Positions 34,128 to 45,189 of a DNA stretch of 64,000 nt are shown in pieces (position 1 is the stretch's first letter; every line of letters starts with the position of its first letter). The position numbers and the translations under genes are program-made. Source of the DNA: Proteus vulgaris (GTDB lineage: Bacteria; Pseudomonadota; Gammaproteobacteria; Enterobacterales; Enterobacteriaceae); assembly GCF_016239305.1 (NCBI RefSeq), contig NZ_JAEHOQ010000005.1, positions 124,001 to 188,000 on the forward strand. Direction: 5' to 3'. The notes below the pieces were generated by a model that saw nothing but the letters and a program-made list of their open reading frames with translations, did no database searches and was not told the origin of the DNA.

Positions 34128-34523
34128 TTTTAATTTATTGAGCACTTCTTCATTTTCTCGCTCGATTGCATCTTGATTATCAGCATCAATATAACTAATG
34201 AGCTTTGCTAACCCTTCCCGAAGCACAAACTTCACAATTTTTTCACGTTCTGATTTGGTTAATTGATAATACGCTTCTACCCAAATCAAAAAAGCATCCT
34301 GACGCTTTGATAAATACTCTGCGGGAGGTTCATGTGCGGCTAATACGCCAATGACCTCATCAGGTAGACTTTTCACTGAATACTCGACAGCTTTCCCCTG
34401 CACACCACGTTTACGGCGATTTTCCCACCCTTCACGACGCGCCATCAAGTTCACTCCCTGCGGTGAGTTAGGTAACCCCGCAAGCCCCACTAATTCTTTC
34501 GCTGTATACCATTCTTTTTTCAT
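34107..34523 (-). CDS. Mu-type winged-helix DNA-binding protein, paralogue 1
   Basis: The first 65 or so of the 138 residues match the N-terminal winged-helix domain shared by phage Mu transposase and Mu repressor. The pattern is W-x-KEL...GLP-S-GV...REGW-R-GV-GKAVEY...SLP. A helical region of about 70 residues follows (FLIWVEAYYQLTKSEREKIVKFVLREGL) with no transposase catalytic core. A role as a DNA-binding regulator is inferred. A second copy lies upstream and the Ner-like sfsB diverges. The 3' end lies inside the ispB terminator hairpin. Confidence 0.75.
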   Translation of the reverse strand: MKKEWYTAKELVGLAGLPNSPQGVNLMARREGWENRRKRGVQGKAVEYSVKSLPDEVIGVLAAHEPPAEYLSKRQDAFLIWVEAYYQLTKSEREKIVKFVLREGLAKLISYIDADNQDAIERENEEVLNKLKNPPEST

Positions 34524-34605
34524 GATCTCATCTCACATTCAACTAAGAGGTTAGTCAGATAGATATCTGTTGCGGATAACGCAATAATAGATTCTTTAAA
34601 ATCGC

Positions 34606-34956
34606 CTAATCATTGACGAGTTTTTCTAAAAAACTTCTAATACCATCCCGCAATATCAGCTCTGTTAATGTTTTTTGTTCACCATCATTTAGTTGTTGGA
34701 ATGCTTTCACCCAGATAACGAGTGGCTCCTCTTTTTTATTTAGTTTGTAATGTGCTAATGGTTCATAAAGTTCCAGAGCAATTAAAGTTTTATCTGGTAA
34801 ACAAGAATAATGATATTCAACACCATTACCTTGCTTATTCTTTATCTTTTGTTTTTGCCAAAATTCACGTTTAGCTTTTGCATTTACGCCTTGTGGTGAT
34901 TTAGGTAATCCACCTATACCCGTCAATTCCTTTGCCGTATACCACTCTTTTTTCAT
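34606..34956 (-). CDS. Mu-type winged-helix DNA-binding protein, paralogue 2
   Basis: This 116-residue protein starts MKKEWYTAKEL, identical to its neighbour at the start. It shares the GLP-SPQGV and G-VEYHYSCLPD pattern of the Mu repressor/transposase DNA-binding domain, then a similar helical tail (VIWVKAFQQLNDGEQKTLTELILRDGI). It looks like a tandem duplicate that has diverged. It is the gene nearest to the divergent sfsB, the position the Mu repressor c holds relative to ner. Its target and role are unknown. Confidence 0.75.
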   Translation of the reverse strand: MKKEWYTAKELTGIGGLPKSPQGVNAKAKREFWQKQKIKNKQGNGVEYHYSCLPDKTLIALELYEPLAHYKLNKKEEPLVIWVKAFQQLNDGEQKTLTELILRDGIRSFLEKLVND

Positions 34957-35021
34957 TATGTTTCTCTAAAATTGTTATCAACTTCAAAAAAGAAATTATT
35001 AAGAAAAAAATCAGAAATCTT

Positions 35022-35053
35022 TTTAGAAAAATAATGTTATTTTATTTTCTAAA
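35022..35053. promoter_or_regulatory. Candidate operator in the Mu-like divergent region
   Basis: Inverted 9-mers TTTAGAAAA and TTTTCTAAA are separated by 14 AT-rich bases. A third related copy, TTTCTAATAAA, lies at 35080-35090. They sit between the two divergent DNA-binding genes, where a repressor would act on both promoters. The DNA is very AT-rich, so chance is possible. Confidence 0.4.
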
Positions 35054-35142
35054 TAATCAGTTTAAATGCTTTAGGACATTTCTAATAAACTGTTATTTAT
35101 ACCACTAACACAGCAATTAATTTTATAGAAAAAGGATTAAAA

Positions 35143-35409
35143 ATGATTTCAAGGAAATCTGATTGGCATCCTGCCGATATTATTGCCGCACTTAGAAAAC
35201 GAGGAACAACACTTGCTGCCATCTCTCGCCAAGCAGGGTTAAGCTCTTCAACACTCGCTAATGCACTGTCACGCCCTTGGCCTAAAGGAGAAAAAATCAT
35301 TGCTGATTATCTTGGTGTCGCCCCTTCTGAAATTTGGCCAAGCCGTTATTTTCATCCTGAAACAGGAGAATTACTTGAACGAAAGATTCGTGACAAAACT
35401 AATAATTAA
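35143..35409 (+). CDS. sfsB: Ner-like HTH regulator SfsB (Nlp)
   Basis: The 88-residue protein matches phage Mu Ner and E. coli SfsB throughout. It contains DWHPADIIAALRKRG, LSSSTLANALSRPWPKGE and the closing IWPSRY. An AAGGA ribosome site precedes the ATG. E. coli SfsB is described as a positive regulator of maltose genes and also lies just after ispB, so this is the syntenic orthologue. Here two Mu-type winged-helix genes are inserted between ispB and sfsB in the opposite direction. Confidence 0.87.
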   Translation: MISRKSDWHPADIIAALRKRGTTLAAISRQAGLSSSTLANALSRPWPKGEKIIADYLGVAPSEIWPSRYFHPETGELLERKIRDKTNN

Positions 35410-35440
35410 CTAATAATTACATACATTATAATTAATAAAA

Positions 35441-35469
35441 AAAACCGCTGATACTATATCAGCGGTTTT
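35441..35469. terminator. Bidirectional terminator between sfsB and mdh
   Basis: A 12-bp perfect stem AAAACCGCTGAT/ATCAGCGGTTTT with a five-base loop is flanked by T runs in both directions. Confidence 0.9.
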
Positions 35470-35511
35470 TATTTAATTTTGCATTATTTTTATAGCAAAA
35501 AAAGTATTTCT

Positions 35512-36450
35512 TTATTTATTAATAAATTCTTCACCAAGAATTATATCTTTTTTCAATACATCTAACATGCCATTAAGAGATTGTTTTTCAAAATCACTTA
35601 ATTTACCAATAGATAAATATTCTTCTACACCGTTTTTACCTAAAAGAATAGGTTGGGCAAAGAAACGGGCATATTCTCCGTCACCTTCTGTATAAGTACA
35701 TTCAATAACATTTTTCTCGCCATTTAAAGCGCGAATTAATGAAAGACCGAAACGCGCAGCGGCTTGTCCCATTGATAATGTTGCTGATCCGCCACCAGCT
35801 TTTGCTTCTACAACTTCAGTACCTGCATTTTGGATACGTTTTGTCAGTGCTGCGACTTCATCATCTGTAAATGATACGCCAGCAACTTGAGAAAGCAGAG
35901 GAAGAATAGTGACACCAGAATGGCCACCAATGACAGGAACATTGGTTTTTTGAGGATCTTGGCCTTTTAATTCAGCAACAAAAGTATTAGCACGAATGAT
36001 ATCGAGTGTCGTAATTCCAAAAAGACGTTTTTTATCGTAAACACCCGCTTTTTTCAGTACTTCAGCGGCAATAGCAACTGTCGTATTCACAGGGTTAGTT
36101 ATGATACCAATCAGTGCTTTAGGGCAGTTCTGTGCTACTTTTTCAATTAAATTACGCACAATGCCTGCGTTAACATTAAAAAGATCTGAACGATCCATGC
36201 CTGGTTTACGAGCAACACCTGCAGAAATCAAAACAACATCAGCGCCTTTTAGTGCAGGAGATGGATCTTCGCCGGCAAAACCTTTTACAGTCACTTGGGT
36301 TGGGATATGGCTTAAGTCAGCTGCGACGCCCGGTGTGACGGGAGCGATATCATATAAAGAGAGTTCACTACCAGCAGGAAGCTGGTTTTTAAGAAGAAGT
36401 GCCAGTGCCTGACCAATACCACCCGCTGCACCGAGAACTGCTACTTTCAT
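35512..36450 (-). CDS. mdh: Malate dehydrogenase (NAD)
   Basis: This 312-residue enzyme has the E. coli length. The dinucleotide-binding motif is GAAGGIGQ, substrate arginines lie in [12 protein letters not shown], and the catalytic histidine is in [10 protein letters not shown]. It oxidises malate to oxaloacetate in the TCA cycle. It diverges from argR across a 445-base region, as in E. coli. Confidence 0.97.
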   Translation of the reverse strand: MKVAVLGAAGGIGQALALLLKNQLPAGSELSLYDIAPVTPGVAADLSHIPTQVTVKGFAGEDPSPALKGADVVLISAGVARKPGMDRSDLFNVNAGIVRNLIEKVAQNCPKALIGIITNPVNTTVAIAAEVLKKAGVYDKKRLFGITTLDIIRANTFVAELKGQDPQKTNVPVIGGHSGVTILPLLSQVAGVSFTDDEVAALTKRIQNAGTEVVEAKAGGGSATLSMGQAAARFGLSLIRALNGEKNVIECTYTEGDGEYARFFAQPILLGKNGVEEYLSIGKLSDFEKQSLNGMLDVLKKDIILGEEFINK

Positions 36451-36831
36451 TCTGATACTCCTTAGTTACGAGATAGTGGAACGCCTTAGAGAGACTCACT
36501 ATTACGCAATACACCTTTTAAAAAACAATTATTTAACAGCAATATTGCATAATAAGGCATTTACAGTGGAAAATAATACTTTGGTTATTCTAAACAAATT
36601 GCTTATCTGTTAATGAGATAGTGGGCACTCTTTTGATAAATAATTCCAATAAATTGGGTAAAATGTTAAGTGGCTCTATCTCCTTATGATAATCATTTAA
36701 GCTTATCATTTATTTAACAAATATTTTACTTTCTTAAATTATCACATTCAAAGTCGATAAATAAAATTTTTTTGCAGTATATTCTACTTTACAATTTTCA
36801 GTAGACTACCTCTCAACTTTCATCGTCTTTT
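36451..36831. other. mdh-argR intergenic region, mdh-proximal part
   Basis: This AT-rich stretch has no credible ORF. It must hold the mdh promoter, but no single strong promoter or binding site stands out by eye. Confidence 0.4.
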
Positions 36832-36868
36832 GTTGCATAAAAATTCACTTCTCTGCATAATACGCAGG
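36832..36868 (+). promoter_or_regulatory. argR promoter overlapped by an ARG box
   Basis: TGCATAAAAATTCA (36834-36847) matches the ARG box core TGAATWWWWATTCA at 13 of 14 positions. A weaker half-box, TCTGCATAATA, follows three bases after the first 18-mer. The same bases include a promoter: -35 TTGCAT (36833-36838), a 17-base spacer and -10 CATAAT (36856-36861). This arrangement fits autorepression of argR by ArgR with arginine, as known in E. coli. Confidence 0.75.
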
Positions 36869-36892
36869 TTATTGATAACTCACTAAAGGTGA

Positions 36893-37366
<474 letters not shown>

Positions 37367-37386
37367 TCGTTTTTCTCTAGCGTCCT

Positions 37387-37420
37387 AAAATAAGCCACTA
37401 AACATTCAGTGGCTTATTTT
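37387..37420. terminator. Bidirectional terminator between argR and mpl
   Basis: A 13-bp stem (AAAATAAGCCACT against AGTGGCTTATTTT) has an eight-base loop, with T-rich sequence on the plus strand (TATTTATTA). Confidence 0.85.
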
Positions 37421-37429
37421 TATTTATTA

Positions 37430-38809
37430 TTAATATTGATTCTCTGATCCTTTAGGCTGAGCTAATTTTTTAAGCAACTTTTCATGTATCCCGCCAAAAC
37501 CACCATTACTCATAATTAAAATATGATCGCCCGCTTGCGCTTCTTTCGCAATCATATCCACTAATGTATCAAGATCGGTACTCCAACGAGCGGGTTGTAC
37601 ACAATGCTCTGCAATATCACTCACTAACCATTGAATATTCGGTGGCTGGAATAAAAAGACTTCATCAGCACGGCCCAATGCTGGAGCGATATCATCCTTA
37701 CTAATTCCCATTTTCATGGTATTTGAACGAGGCTCTAACACCGCGATAATACGCGCGGTTCCACCAACTTTACTGCGTAACGCTTCAAGCGTTGCTAAAA
37801 TTGCCGTAGGATGATGTGCAAAATCGTCATAAATACTGACCTGGTTAACTTCACCACGTAACTCTAAGCGACGACGCGCATTAACAAACTTATCTAATGC
37901 TTCACAAGCATCTGCGGGTAAAACACCGACATGGTGCGCTGCAACTATTGCCATTAAGCCATTTTGCATGTTGTGTTCACCAGAAAGCCCCCAACATACT
38001 TCTCCAACTCGTTCACCTTTATGAAACACCTCAAAATGACTACTGTCATTAGTGAGCTTTTTGGCCTGCCAATCGCCTGTTTCACCCGTGAATTCTTGTT
38101 CACTCCAACATCCCATTCCAATGGTCTGTTTTAAATTCATATCGTTGTCAGGCATGATGATTTTTCCACTGCCTGGAACGATACGAACTAAATGATGGAA
38201 TTGTTTTTGAATTGCCGCTAAATCATCAAAAATATCGGCATGATCAAATTCAAGGTTATTTAAAATCAGTGTACGAGGCGAGTAATGCACAAATTTGGAA
38301 CGCTTATCAAAGAAAGCACTATCATACTCGTCGGCTTCAATCACAAAGAAAGGACTTTCACCTAATTGCGCTGAAACTTTGAAATTACCGGGCACACCAC
38401 CAATTAAAAAACCCGGCTTATAACCACAATCTTCTAAAACCCAAGCTAACATACCTGCAGTTGTTGTTTTGCCATGGGTTCCTGCAACCGCTAATACCCA
38501 ACGTTCCGGTAAAATATAATCATGTAACCATTGAGGGCCTGAAGTATAAGGCAAACCTTTTTCAAGTACAGCTTCAACACAAGGATTTCCTCGCGTCATT
38601 GCATTACCAATAATCACCATATCAGGAGCAGGTTCTAATTGTTTAGGATCATATCCCTCAATCAGTTCAATTCCCTGATTTTCTAATAAGGTACTCATTG
38701 GTGGATAGACATTAGCATCAGAGCCTGTGACTTTATGTCCCTTTGCTCGAGCTAAAATAGCAAGGCTTCCCATAAAGGTGCCACAAATACCAAGAATATG
38801 AATGTGCAT
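37430..38809 (-). CDS. mpl: UDP-MurNAc:tripeptide ligase Mpl
   Basis: This 459-residue Mur-family ligase (E. coli 457) starts MHIHILGICGTFMGSLA, which is typical of Mpl rather than MurC. The ATP site is GTHGKTTTAGML (about residue 110), followed by FFVIEADEYDSAFFDKRSKF and the late HHPTAILATLEALR. It re-uses murein tripeptide from peptidoglycan turnover by joining it to UDP-MurNAc. It diverges from fbp as in E. coli. Confidence 0.96.
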   Translation of the reverse strand: MHIHILGICGTFMGSLAILARAKGHKVTGSDANVYPPMSTLLENQGIELIEGYDPKQLEPAPDMVIIGNAMTRGNPCVEAVLEKGLPYTSGPQWLHDYILPERWVLAVAGTHGKTTTAGMLAWVLEDCGYKPGFLIGGVPGNFKVSAQLGESPFFVIEADEYDSAFFDKRSKFVHYSPRTLILNNLEFDHADIFDDLAAIQKQFHHLVRIVPGSGKIIMPDNDMNLKQTIGMGCWSEQEFTGETGDWQAKKLTNDSSHFEVFHKGERVGEVCWGLSGEHNMQNGLMAIVAAHHVGVLPADACEALDKFVNARRRLELRGEVNQVSIYDDFAHHPTAILATLEALRSKVGGTARIIAVLEPRSNTMKMGISKDDIAPALGRADEVFLFQPPNIQWLVSDIAEHCVQPARWSTDLDTLVDMIAKEAQAGDHILIMSNGGFGGIHEKLLKKLAQPKGSENQY

Positions 38810-38973
38810 GAATTTCTGTCCAATAGCATGAAGTTGGTCACTATTCTAACGATCAAAAAGCAGATAAGGAACGGATTAACCTTTGAATCATTCGATTCTT
38901 TGGCTAAACTTGCCACCACCAAGGAGATTTTCCTCCTTTTTTACTTTACCCACTCACATTCAGGACCTGCGTC

Positions 38974-39981
38974 ATGAAAACATTAGGCGAATTTATCGTC
39001 GAGAAACAACAAGATTTTCCCCATGCAACTGGCGAACTTACTGCATTACTTTCGGCAATTAAGCTTGGGGCTAAAATTATCCACCGTGATATTAATAAAG
39101 CAGGGTTAGTCGATATTCTGGGTACTAACGGCGTTTCTAATGTTCAAGGTGAAGCCCAGATGAAACTGGATCTTTACGCGAATGAGAAACTAAAAGCGGC
39201 ATTAAAAGCACGTGGTGAAGTTGCGGGTATCGGATCAGAAGAAGAAGATGACATTGTAATCTTTGAAGGTGATCGTGCTGAAAATGCTAAGTATGTTGTA
39301 CTAATGGATCCTTTAGACGGTTCGTCGAATATTGATGTAAACGTTTCCGTCGGGACAATTTTCTCTATTTACCACCGTATTACACCTATTGGCCAATCTG
39401 TAACATTAGATGACTTCTTACAACCAGGTCATCGTCAAGTTGCTGCGGGCTATGTCGTTTATGGTTCATCAACCATGTTAGTTTATACTACAGGTTGTGG
39501 TGTTCATGCCTTTACTTATGACCCTTCTTTGGGTGTGTTCTGCCTATCTCATGAAAGTGTACATTTTCCGCCAACAGGAAATATGTACTCTATCAATGAA
39601 GGCAACTACATCAAATTTCCATTGGGTGTTAAAAAATACATTAAGTATTGCCAAGAACAAGATGCAGCCACTAATCGCCCTTATACCACACGTTATATTG
39701 GCTCTTTAGTCGCTGATTTTCACCGTAACTTACTAAAAGGGGGCATTTATATCTATCCAAGCACAGCAAGCCACCCTACTGGTAAATTACGTTTACTCTA
39801 TGAATGTAACCCAATGGCGTTTTTAGCAGAACAAGCTGGCGGTAAAGCGAGTAATGGTAAAGAACGTATTCTTGATATCGAACCCAAAGAGCTTCACCAA
39901 CGTATGCCTTTCTTTGTAGGTACTAAATCGATGGTTGAGCAAGCTGAAAGCTTTATGGCACAATATCCAGACGAAGATTAA
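38974..39981 (+). CDS. fbp: Fructose-1,6-bisphosphatase class I
   Basis: The 335-residue enzyme (E. coli 332) has the metal motif [15 protein letters not shown], acidic EEEDD upstream, and the substrate region [20 protein letters not shown]. It hydrolyses fructose-1,6-bisphosphate in gluconeogenesis and is inhibited by AMP in E. coli. It is monocistronic, with its own terminator before ppa. Confidence 0.97.
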   Translation: MKTLGEFIVEKQQDFPHATGELTALLSAIKLGAKIIHRDINKAGLVDILGTNGVSNVQGEAQMKLDLYANEKLKAALKARGEVAGIGSEEEDDIVIFEGDRAENAKYVVLMDPLDGSSNIDVNVSVGTIFSIYHRITPIGQSVTLDDFLQPGHRQVAAGYVVYGSSTMLVYTTGCGVHAFTYDPSLGVFCLSHESVHFPPTGNMYSINEGNYIKFPLGVKKYIKYCQEQDAATNRPYTTRYIGSLVADFHRNLLKGGIYIYPSTASHPTGKLRLLYECNPMAFLAEQAGGKASNGKERILDIEPKELHQRMPFFVGTKSMVEQAESFMAQYPDED

Positions 39982-40007
39982 TTCATTGGTCTAGCACCAA
40001 GATAGAT

Positions 40008-40036
40008 AAACCGGGCTTCTTTTTCGTCCGGTTTTT
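40008..40036 (+). terminator. fbp terminator
   Basis: The stem AAACCGG/CCGGTTT has a pyrimidine-rich loop and TTTT after it on the plus strand, 27 bases past the fbp stop. Confidence 0.8.
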
Positions 40037-40180
40037 TCATCTTTGAAAATAGAACTTCTTTTTATTTACTGCTTATTTTTACGTCAGAACGCAACATGTT
40101 CGGCAAAAAACGGGTATTGTTAAAAACTTTTCGCTATACTACAGGCCACGTAAAATTAATTTTTTTATAGGAAATTTTTT

Positions 40181-40708
40181 ATGAGCCTGAATCATGTTCC
40201 TGCTGGTAAAGAACTACCAGAAGATATCTATGTTGTTATTGAAATTCCAGCAAATGCTGATCCTATCAAATACGAAGTTGATAAAGAAAGTGGTGCGCTG
40301 TTTGTTGACCGTTTTATGTCAACCGCAATGTTCTACCCATGCAACTACGGTTACATCAACAACACATTATCTTTAGATGGTGACCCAGTAGACGTTCTGG
40401 TTCCAACTCCATACCCATTACAACCAGGTTCAGTTATTCGTTGCCGTCCTGTTGGCGTACTGAAAATGACTGACGAATCAGGTGAAGATGCGAAACTGGT
40501 TGCAGTACCACACACTAAACTGAGCAAAGAATACGATCACATTAAAGATGTGACTGATCTACCAGAACTGCTAAAAGCACAGATCAAACATTTCTTTGAG
40601 CACTACAAAGATTTAGAAGCTGGCAAATGGGTTAAAGTTGACGGTTGGGAAGATGTAGAAGCCGCTAAAGCTGAAATTTTGTCTTCTTTCGAACGCGCTA
40701 AAAAATAA
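40181..40708 (+). CDS. ppa: Inorganic pyrophosphatase, soluble family I
   Basis: The 175-residue enzyme (E. coli 176) has the signature DGDPVDVLV and substrate residues in [16 protein letters not shown]. It hydrolyses pyrophosphate to drive biosynthesis. A TATAGGAAATTTTTT leader precedes the ATG. Codon use is strongly biased, as expected for an abundant protein. In E. coli several ytfQ-type sugar transporter genes lie between fbp and ppa; they are absent here. Confidence 0.97.
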   Translation: MSLNHVPAGKELPEDIYVVIEIPANADPIKYEVDKESGALFVDRFMSTAMFYPCNYGYINNTLSLDGDPVDVLVPTPYPLQPGSVIRCRPVGVLKMTDESGEDAKLVAVPHTKLSKEYDHIKDVTDLPELLKAQIKHFFEHYKDLEAGKWVKVDGWEDVEAAKAEILSSFERAKK

Positions 40709-40741
40709 TTCTGACATTATCAGAATAACTAACTGATAAAT

Positions 40742-40773
40742 AAGCTCTTCATTTTATTGAAGGGCTTTTTTTA
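40742..40773 (+). terminator. ppa terminator
   Basis: A 10-bp stem with one wobble (AAGCTCTTCA against TGAAGGGCTT) has a six-base loop and is followed by TTTTT. Confidence 0.85.
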
Positions 40774-40946
40774 TGATGACGTTGCTCCTTGTTTCAAGCT
40801 CATTACAAGCAATCCATCACCTATCAATGTGAGAGTAATTGCAACTACCATTAATGTATAAATCACTAAGTTATTTTATTAGATTAAACAACGATTAATT
40901 AAAAATACTATTTTCTATTAAAAATGTTCTCTTTTTTTATAAAAAT

Positions 40947-40980
40947 AAAAACGGCTCAATATTTCTATCAAGCCGTTTTT
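40947..40980 (-). terminator. ytfP-side terminator
   Basis: On the minus strand AAAACGGCTTGAT pairs with ATTGAGCCGTTTT (two wobbles), followed by TATTTTTATAAAAAAAG. It ends the tamA-tamB-ytfP transcript. Bases 40774-40946, between this and the ppa terminator, are AT-rich with no gene seen. Confidence 0.8.
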
Positions 40981-41011
40981 GTATAATATTGAGTAAAAGG
41001 GTAATAACTGA

Positions 41012-41359
41012 TTACTCTTCTTCGTGGCGCTTTAGCCAATCACCACATTTTATTTCACGTAAACCATCCACAGGCTTTTGATAAAGGTAGATCCAAGCAC
41101 TGCCATAAGGCGTTGAAATCAGTTGTCGCTTGTAATCCTGATCGTTCTTTTTCAATTCATCAAGCTCTGTCAGGATAGAGGGGGTTATCCGATAGACTTC
41201 GCACTCTATCTCTCCTTCGCCTTCAATAACCGCAGGGTAAAACCCTAAGTCATAGAGTTTGTACCCCACTAACTTATGCTCACCTAAAAGTTGCGCATAC
41301 GTCATCCAGTGATGGTTACCTTGGTTTTGCCGTAAACTACCATAAACAATAATTCGCAT
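41012..41359 (-). CDS. ytfP: Gamma-glutamylcyclotransferase-like protein YtfP
   Basis: This 115-residue protein (E. coli 113) has the family opening RIIVYGSLRQNQGNHHWM, where YGSLR binds the gamma-glutamyl part. The conserved acid lies in CEVYRITPSILTELDELK. The fold is that of the GGCT/AIG2 group; the exact substrate of YtfP is unclear. It begins five bases after tamB, forming the tamA-tamB-ytfP operon known in E. coli. Confidence 0.93.
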   Translation of the reverse strand: MRIIVYGSLRQNQGNHHWMTYAQLLGEHKLVGYKLYDLGFYPAVIEGEGEIECEVYRITPSILTELDELKKNDQDYKRQLISTPYGSAWIYLYQKPVDGLREIKCGDWLKRHEEE

Positions 41360-41364
41360 ATAAT

Positions 41365-44300
41365 TTAAAACTCAAATTGATAAAGCAGATCTATTGCCTG
41401 ATTCATACCAGACACTGCTTGTAAATACAACCTGGGCATCAAGCGATAACGTAAGGTTAACGTCGCTAGCGAATCAAATATACCCACTCCATACTTCACT
41501 TGTAGATCGTTCGTTATCTTACCACTGACCACGACTTGTGAGTTGTCCCCCACACCTTGTGTATCAAGCGCTAAATCCGAAACACCAAAGGTTTCACCTA
41601 TGCGCCCTACAAGCTGACCACTCTGACCAACGCCTAATCCTATCAGCATTGCTGTCATTTGTGATGAATCAGCATCGCCACTGTCTAGACCTTCGCCTCT
41701 TAACAAGTAAGATAATGCTTCTTGTTGTGTTTTAGCCGGCTCAGAGAAAATTTCCACTTTAGGCTGGTCAGCAAGCCCTGTTACTCGAACCCCCGCAATC
41801 ACATTATCTGCAGTATTATCTGGGTTACGAATAGCCTCGATATTTAAGTAAGGTTGATCAACAGGTCCAGAGAACAAGATTTGCCCCTTACGTACTTGTA
41901 AGTCTTGTCCATAGGCTTTGAATGCCCCTCTTGGAATATCAACTTGCCCATTTAAACCTAGCCCTTGTTTATTCTGATTGACTTTAAGTGTTCCCGTCAA
42001 TCGGGCGCTAAGTCCAAATGCGTCCAGCGTCACATCATCACCAATATTAATCGCTAAATTACTTTGAATTGGAATCGATGTCTCTTTTGGTGCTATAGGT
42101 TGCAAGTTTTTATCTAGCATCACTTCATCAGAAGATGCTGATACCGCTGACTCCGGTAATTCTTGAACCACAATACGAGCCCAAGGGATATCAATACGAC
42201 CATCTAATTTCAGTAAATGAGGACTAGCCTCAAAAACGAGATCAGGATTAACATCAATACGCACCATTGGAGGTAATGATACTCGTAGTTTATTACCATT
42301 AGCGGCCACCACTGCGCGCCATTCATCTAACTTACGCCAATCTGCATTTCCAGTAAGATTTAAGTAACCTTCTGGGGTTTCAATTCTGCCACCTAAGTCC
42401 GATGTTGCTCCATTAAATCGAATATCAACATTACCTTTAGTAATATCAAATGGGATCCAATGCCCGACCACTTTTAATTGATTAATCCCGAATTGACCAA
42501 ATAACAGTGGTGATTGAGCACTTCCCCCTAAACGTAATTGAGCACCAATATTCCCTTGAGCAATTTCACCTTTACCTAAGAACGGTTTGATTAAATCTAA
42601 TGTCAAATTATCAATATCAACCGTACCTGATAGTTGGCGCTTTTTCTCAAGATCGGCAACATGCACATTACCTTTAAAGTTACCATTACCCGCAATGCTA
42701 ATCAGCCATTGCAATGTTGCTTTACCATTATTCATCCCCGCATTTAAGGTAATGACATCGAAATCAATAGGTAAAATCGTTCCTTCAATATTCTGTTTTA
42801 CCGCAACACCTTGCCCTTTTAGATTGACAGATGCTTTCGGTAATCCGCCTTTTGAGTTCCATGTTGCAGTGGCATCCCCTGTAAATACACCTCGAACAGA
42901 AGTTTCAGGTGGTAAGAACGGCTTTATCATTGCTAAATCAAAACGTGCTAACGTAATTGCGGCCGTTCCACTTTCACCCACAGTTATCGCGTTAGGAACA
43001 CAGACTTGTGCATTTGGGTTCACCCAGCAATGAGAACCAATCGTAATCTCTTGCTTTTCTGCCAGCAAATTCAGTGCCATTGCTTTATTTAAACGCCATT
43101 CACCCACAGGGGTATCAAAAGCCGTATTATTTAGCGTTCCTTTCCACTGTTGTTTCTCTTTATCGAATGAGCCCGCTAATGTCAGCCCACCGGAAACAGG
43201 CTCACCATCCATTTTCAACGTGAGTTTATGTTGTTTTTCTGTACCTGCTGCATCTAACGTTAAATTACGGATAATTAAATCAGCTTGTTTTAACTGGCGT
43301 GCAGTAATCGCCAGTTTACCACCAATCTCTTTATCAGACTGAACATCGCCTTTAATCGTAATAGATTCAACACTCACTTGATCTTGCCATTTAATACCTT
43401 GAGCGTTGATATCAGCAATAATCTTCGGTGCATTAATATCACCTCGAATATTCACCTTACCTTTTACAACGCCTGCGAGTCCTGGCACTAAACCATTTAA
43501 TCCTGGTGCATTAATATTGGCATCTAATGCCCACTTGTCACCAAGATGTCCTTCGATATCAAGCTTATTTTTACCCAGTATCAGATTTAATTGAGGAATA
43601 TTCCATTGTCCAGAATCATTACCATAGGCATTCCCTCTCGCCTTGATAAGATTATTTTTAATATTGCCATCTAAAGTGATGTCAGGAACACGTAATTGCC
43701 AACTTCCACCATACAGGCTTCCCGTTGTAGCGATATGCCCATCTAATTTGGCTGGCATATCAGGATACTGTTTTGCGGTATTAATTCCTGAAATAGTGAG
43801 CAATGCATTCCAACTAATTGCCTTACTCCAATCAGCAACACCCGTGATATCAGCATGACCTTGTAATGCTGCTAAACGCAGACGTGTTAACTCTATTTTT
43901 TCTTCGTTACCTTTTGCATCCAACATTAATTTGGCTGGAGGGATCTCCTGACCTTGGATATCAGAACGCAATGAAAGATCGTAATTATCCGTCTGACCAT
44001 TGAGACGTAATCGAGTGTCATTAAGTTGATACTGTACATCCCCAGTTAATGGCCAACGTACTTTTTGACTCTCTAGGGTTAATTTTAATGGAAGATGTGG
44101 CTTGGCGAGCTCAGCCTGTGCATCAAGTGTAGCTGTTACTGTTCCGGTTAACGAGAGAGCTAATTTAAGCTCTTCAAGTAACGCACCTTGCAAAGAAAGT
44201 GTCGCTTTTTGATCTTTAAAATCTTCAAGCCCCGCAACATCACGAATGGTTGCGTTGATATCTAAATTAACAGGCCATTGTTTATCAAGCGTGATCCCCC

Positions 44301-45189
44301 CATTTAAACTGACTTCACCTTCTGGCGCATCAACACGCAATTGAGTGAGATTAATTTGCTTACCTTGAGTCTTTGCCTCAAAAGATAATTGATTGATAGT
44401 AACTGGAGCATCCCCACTCACTTGTAATTGCTTACCTTCAATACCTTCAATATTGATATCTACAGGAATAATAATTTCAGGTAACTCAGCCAATAATGGC
44501 TTAGCAAAAATCGTTTTAATTGTGTCTGCTATTGCCTGCTCTTTTTCTTTTGGTGTTTTAGGTTCAGCTTGAGGTTTCGCACTTACGACTTCTTTTGCAT
44601 CTTGGGCAACGCCTTCAATACTGCCTTCTTCCGGAGTTTTGGGTAACGCCACCAGCAAATCATTAATAACGGTTGGATTTAATGTAACTTGGCGACCTTC
44701 CCACTGTGCACCTGTTTTAAACTCGCCCAGCGAGATTGCCATATCGTCAATCTTCACATGTGTATTTTCTAATGAAAGCGAGTTTAAAAAGATAGGTAAC
44801 GGAGCATTAAGCTCAGTTAAAGGCTCTGATGGTGGAGTTTCTTCAGATGGAGGGAAAGCACTTGTATCAACATTAACAATCACATCGCGTGTCCCTAATG
44901 TATCAACACAAACTTGTTTATCCGTCAGGCACGCTAAACGTAATCCTAATGATAATTCACCAACATTAACATCAACACCGGGCATCTGATATTCAACACC
45001 CGTTAAACGTAGATCTTGCCAACCACCATTTACATCTTTAATAGCCAAACCCGGCACCCAACGTGCAGCGCTATTAATGGCAAAATGTAAACCTGATTGT
45101 GTTCCTAAGATCCACGCTACAGCGCCAAATGTAAGCAAAATAATGATAAGGAGTGTTAACGCAATCCATTTCAACCACTTTTTTATCAT
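41365..45189 (-). CDS. tamB: Translocation and assembly module TamB (AsmA-like bridge protein)
   Basis: The 1274-residue protein (E. coli 1259) has an N-terminal anchor helix (about 7-27) and a very long repetitive beta-strand region that forms a periplasmic groove. The C-terminal DUF490/TamB domain ends in a beta-signal-like LLYQFEF. A Pro/Lys/Glu-rich stretch lies around residue 200. TamB spans the periplasm and works with TamA; current evidence supports phospholipid transport to the outer membrane as well as autotransporter assembly. Its start overlaps tamA by ATGA. Confidence 0.95.
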   Translation of the reverse strand: MIKKWLKWIALTLLIIILLTFGAVAWILGTQSGLHFAINSAARWVPGLAIKDVNGGWQDLRLTGVEYQMPGVDVNVGELSLGLRLACLTDKQVCVDTLGTRDVIVNVDTSAFPPSEETPPSEPLTELNAPLPIFLNSLSLENTHVKIDDMAISLGEFKTGAQWEGRQVTLNPTVINDLLVALPKTPEEGSIEGVAQDAKEVVSAKPQAEPKTPKEKEQAIADTIKTIFAKPLLAELPEIIIPVDINIEGIEGKQLQVSGDAPVTINQLSFEAKTQGKQINLTQLRVDAPEGEVSLNGGITLDKQWPVNLDINATIRDVAGLEDFKDQKATLSLQGALLEELKLALSLTGTVTATLDAQAELAKPHLPLKLTLESQKVRWPLTGDVQYQLNDTRLRLNGQTDNYDLSLRSDIQGQEIPPAKLMLDAKGNEEKIELTRLRLAALQGHADITGVADWSKAISWNALLTISGINTAKQYPDMPAKLDGHIATTGSLYGGSWQLRVPDITLDGNIKNNLIKARGNAYGNDSGQWNIPQLNLILGKNKLDIEGHLGDKWALDANINAPGLNGLVPGLAGVVKGKVNIRGDINAPKIIADINAQGIKWQDQVSVESITIKGDVQSDKEIGGKLAITARQLKQADLIIRNLTLDAAGTEKQHKLTLKMDGEPVSGGLTLAGSFDKEKQQWKGTLNNTAFDTPVGEWRLNKAMALNLLAEKQEITIGSHCWVNPNAQVCVPNAITVGESGTAAITLARFDLAMIKPFLPPETSVRGVFTGDATATWNSKGGLPKASVNLKGQGVAVKQNIEGTILPIDFDVITLNAGMNNGKATLQWLISIAGNGNFKGNVHVADLEKKRQLSGTVDIDNLTLDLIKPFLGKGEIAQGNIGAQLRLGGSAQSPLLFGQFGINQLKVVGHWIPFDITKGNVDIRFNGATSDLGGRIETPEGYLNLTGNADWRKLDEWRAVVAANGNKLRVSLPPMVRIDVNPDLVFEASPHLLKLDGRIDIPWARIVVQELPESAVSASSDEVMLDKNLQPIAPKETSIPIQSNLAINIGDDVTLDAFGLSARLTGTLKVNQNKQGLGLNGQVDIPRGAFKAYGQDLQVRKGQILFSGPVDQPYLNIEAIRNPDNTADNVIAGVRVTGLADQPKVEIFSEPAKTQQEALSYLLRGEGLDSGDADSSQMTAMLIGLGVGQSGQLVGRIGETFGVSDLALDTQGVGDNSQVVVSGKITNDLQVKYGVGIFDSLATLTLRYRLMPRLYLQAVSGMNQAIDLLYQFEF

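Noticed and set aside
34107-35409. Remnant Mu prophage
   Set aside because: Only DNA-binding regulator genes are present; there is no transposase catalytic domain, MuB, late regulator or structural gene, and sfsB is at its normal host position. A domesticated module is the better reading.
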